From: Calycina herbarum | Lineage: Eukaryota; Ascomycota; Leotiomycetes; Helotiales; Pezizellaceae | NCBI GenBank assembly: GCA_001414485.1 | Contig: LLEY01000018.1 | Span: forward strand, 124,001-188,000 | Direction of reading: 5' to 3' | DNA: 64,000 nucleotides | In this document: one piece after another, positions 61,991 through 64,000 of the stretch | Numbering within the stretch: the stretch's first letter is position 1 | How the letters are laid out: each line of letters begins with the position of its first letter | Made by a program: the position numbers and the translations under genes | The notes under the pieces: generated by a model | The model's database searches: none | What the model saw: only the letters and a program-made list of their open reading frames with translations | Told to the model about the DNA's origin: nothing

Positions 61991-62210
61991 TATATGATAT
62001 TAATTATTAATTATTTCTTCTTAATAGTATCTAATTTAGCTATATATTTATAAATAGACTTCGAGTTAGTATATATAATAAGCGAGATCTTAAAGTATAA
62101 AATACTTTCTAAGATTAACTTAATAGAAGTAGTAGTATTAAATCTAGAGCTTATTATATATAATTCTAATATTAAAATACTATAAGAAACTCTCTTATAC
62201 TTAATAGAAT
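61991..62210 (-). mobile_element. Ty1/Copia RNase H fragment (middle part)
   Basis: On the minus strand SIKYKRVSYSILILELY, then IIYTNSKSIYKYIAKLDTIKKK match the Copia RNase H signature (YTDSKSL, VKLGTTKEKR). The frame is almost free of stops here, but it is a fragment bounded by a solo LTR on one side and the Fot1-like element on the other. Confidence 0.75.
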
Positions 62211-62506
62211 TGTTACGAACTATAACTAAAGGCAAAGACATAAGAGTATATATATATAAATACGAGAATTTAAAGCTACAGTTCTATCTACGAAGGCAAC
62301 GCGGGTTATATACCTAGAGAAAAGGGATTACTAAGTAAGTAGAAGCTATAAGAAGCTAAAATCTCGTACGAGCTATAAAGAGCTAGAATTACATATAGCT
62401 AAGATCTCGCTATAGCTCTCGTTATAGCTCTTATTATAGATCTATATATTCCGAGGTAATTACCGAGGTTACGTAATCTTCTAGGTTACGGACTAGCGCT
62501 GTAATA
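62211..62506. mobile_element. Solo LTR of a diverged A-like family (296 bp)
   Basis: Begins TGTTACGAACTATAACTAAA and ends GGACTAGCGCTGTAATA. Both ends are close to the 232-bp A LTR, while the centre differs (CTATAGCTC and GCTATAAGAAGC words). It splits the Copia RNase H at a Ser-Ser-Ile codon site. The flanks AGAAT (62206-62210) and AGAAG (62507-62511) are a near-perfect 5-bp target duplication. Confidence 0.75.
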
Positions 62507-62630
62507 AGAAGACTAATATAAAATATTAGTACTATTATTCTTATCTATAGATACTATAATATCTCTAATTTATAATAATAAATCCTTATTATTTATAAAA
62601 GAGCTATTTATAAAAGTATATAATTTAAGT
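62507..62630 (-). mobile_element. Ty1/Copia RNase H fragment (right, 5' part)
   Basis: Minus-strand remnants FINNKDLLL and SIDKNNSTNIL match the Copia motif that precedes the WSS-IKCKR block. The frame joins the segment at 62210 when the solo LTR is removed. Confidence 0.6.
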
Positions 62631-62632
62631 AA

Positions 62633-64000
62633 CGTAGTATACTAGGACCTTGTAATTATCAGAACCTTGTGAATTTTTTCCTACTCTACTACTTTAAAAT
62701 ATAATAAAACTACTATAACATATTAAATTAATTAAAACTACTTAGAATCTAATAAACTAGATATATCTATAACTTCTTAACACGTCTACGTATTATAACT
62801 AGTTTTTCTATAAGTACTATAACGTCGCTAAGTCGTTTATCCTTTATCTTCTCTACTCTCTCTAGAGCGCTTATTACGTTAAACCTACTCCTCTGTATTC
62901 TTCTAAGCTAATCCGTCCTATACATCCTCTATAGTAAGTGTACCTCCTTCTTAGACACGGGTATTTTAGCCCTCTGGCTTTTACTAAGGGCTTTATTTAC
63001 TATTTAAAGTATATAGACCTAGGCTAATAAGAGGGTTACCTTATAGGCTAATCGCTCTATACCTTTTACTAACAAAGTAATTATCTAGAAAATAGGTGTT
63101 AGCGAGCTTTCTTAATAATAAGTAATATAATCCTTAATAAGAGTTGATTATAAAAGAGCTTTAAAAGAGTTACGAGGAGTCTAGGAGACCTAAGAGATAG
63201 CGTTAGTAGAAGGGGGTCTAGTAGGTATAGGAGTCTATAACTTAATATTAAGCTTTAAGATTATAGTCTAGGGTTCTAGAGACACTAGACCAGCTCTATA
63301 GAACCCAGCTTTAGCGTTTTAGGTTATTATTAACTAGTTATAGACTATGTAAAACGTAAGAAAGAACTCGAACTTAGTAATATAGTTTATATAAGCCTTG
63401 ATAAAGGTCTTAATTTAACGTCTATATATACGTTTAAGAATACTAAAACACCTAACGTCGAGTAGCTAGGTTAGATAAGACAAATAAAGAGGTAGGCAAA
63501 GAGTAATAATATTATATAACTTATAATACTCTTAGAATACTACTGATTTATAACTCTTATACCTATCTAGAACTAATATTCGATATAGCTCTTTTATATA
63601 ACCACGAGTATACTTATCGAAGTGTTCTAGCTATTCTAAGCCTGTCTTATTATTAGTCTATCTATTACTAGTTAGTTTAATAACCTAGTTATTAGGAAGA
63701 CCGCTCTTAGTATACTAACTAGTAAGGTGATTTTTCTCTTAAACTACTAAGAATAGAAGGATACTTAAACCCTCTCTATTAATATAGACAATTACTATAG
63801 CCTATTCCCGATTACCTAGCTAGATAGCCTTACCTCTATTACGTCGATCAGTGTATATAATAACTATTCTAACGTAGATAACATCTATAATAAAACCAGT
63901 CTTATTAAAGTTATAGAAATCGTAGTCTTAGATCTTATATTTCGCTTATATATTCTCTACTAGTTAAAACCACGTGCTAATTAGCTTAGGATCTTTATAT
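62633..64000 (-). mobile_element. Fot1/pogo-like DNA transposon 2, cut by the window end
   Basis: A minus-strand transposase less decayed than copy 1. FYNFNKTGF (63900-63930) corresponds to FYNFDETGF, HFDKYTRGYIK is near 63605-63640, YRILVLDRYKSYKS near 63545-63590, and LDVRCFSILKRIY plus QNAKAGFYRAGL are within 63270-63480. A candidate left end is the TA plus ACGTAGTATACTAGG at 62631; that boundary is uncertain because the other inverted repeat lies outside the window. Confidence 0.7.

Noticed and set aside
62011..62241. 76-codon minus-strand frame as a gene
   Set aside because: It is a Copia RNase H fragment whose first codons come from the inserted solo LTR.

Overview
The window reads as nuclear DNA of a filamentous ascomycete (Pezizomycotina). 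The genes carry short GT-AG introns with fungal branch sites, the conserved proteins are standard fungal housekeeping proteins, and the right two thirds has the TpA-rich decay left by repeat-induced point mutation (RIP). A leotiomycete such as a Botrytis or Sclerotinia relative is plausible, but I infer that from style only and cannot prove it.

The window has two parts. Positions 1 to about 20.95 kb are gene-bearing DNA of ordinary composition: a small proline-rich hypothetical protein (-), a Ran-binding-domain nucleoporin-like protein of the Yrb2/Hba1/Nup50 type (-), a decaying tandem family of three small Cys-rich putative zinc-binding proteins (+; one looks intact, one may be truncated, one is a pseudogene), a membrane-anchored ER protein disulfide isomerase (-), tyrosyl-DNA phosphodiesterase Tdp1 (+), acyl-CoA-binding protein (-) and an 883-residue protein with an N-terminal ubiquitin-like domain fused to a fungal-specific region (+). 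The genes do not form one pathway. The ubiquitin-like gene stands out because its three long introns share related sequence blocks, as introner-like elements do.

From about 20.95 kb to the end there is no cellular gene, only a nest of RIP-degraded transposons that can be ordered by exact 5-bp target-site duplications. A Ty1/Copia pol fragment (-) is split at a TA by a Fot1/pogo-like DNA transposon (-) whose inverted repeats lie 40.8 kb apart (21214 and 61990). Inside the Fot1-like element sit two LTR elements: A0 (21813-47951, TSD TACGA) and B3 (48789-61564, TSD GTTAT). A0 contains B1 (23707-36451, + strand, TSD GTAAG) and B2 (39637-46918, TSD CTACG). B1 has A1 (23744-29719, TSD CTAGA) in its left LTR, and B3 contains A2 (49478-55516, TSD CTAAG). 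Families A (232-bp LTR) and B (433 to 457-bp LTR) are both Ty3/Gypsy chromoviruses with gag zinc knuckle, protease, RT, RNase H, integrase and chromodomain remnants. To the right, the Copia fragment also carries a solo LTR (62211-62506), and a second Fot1-like transposase runs off the window end.

The observation I rate highest is that all three B elements keep, between the chromodomain and the LTR, an open-frame remnant on the strand opposite to pol. It has a Cys-rich or basic start, a Lys/Glu-rich coiled coil and a conserved tail that stops at the same place in each copy. This suggests an accessory antisense gene carried by the family.
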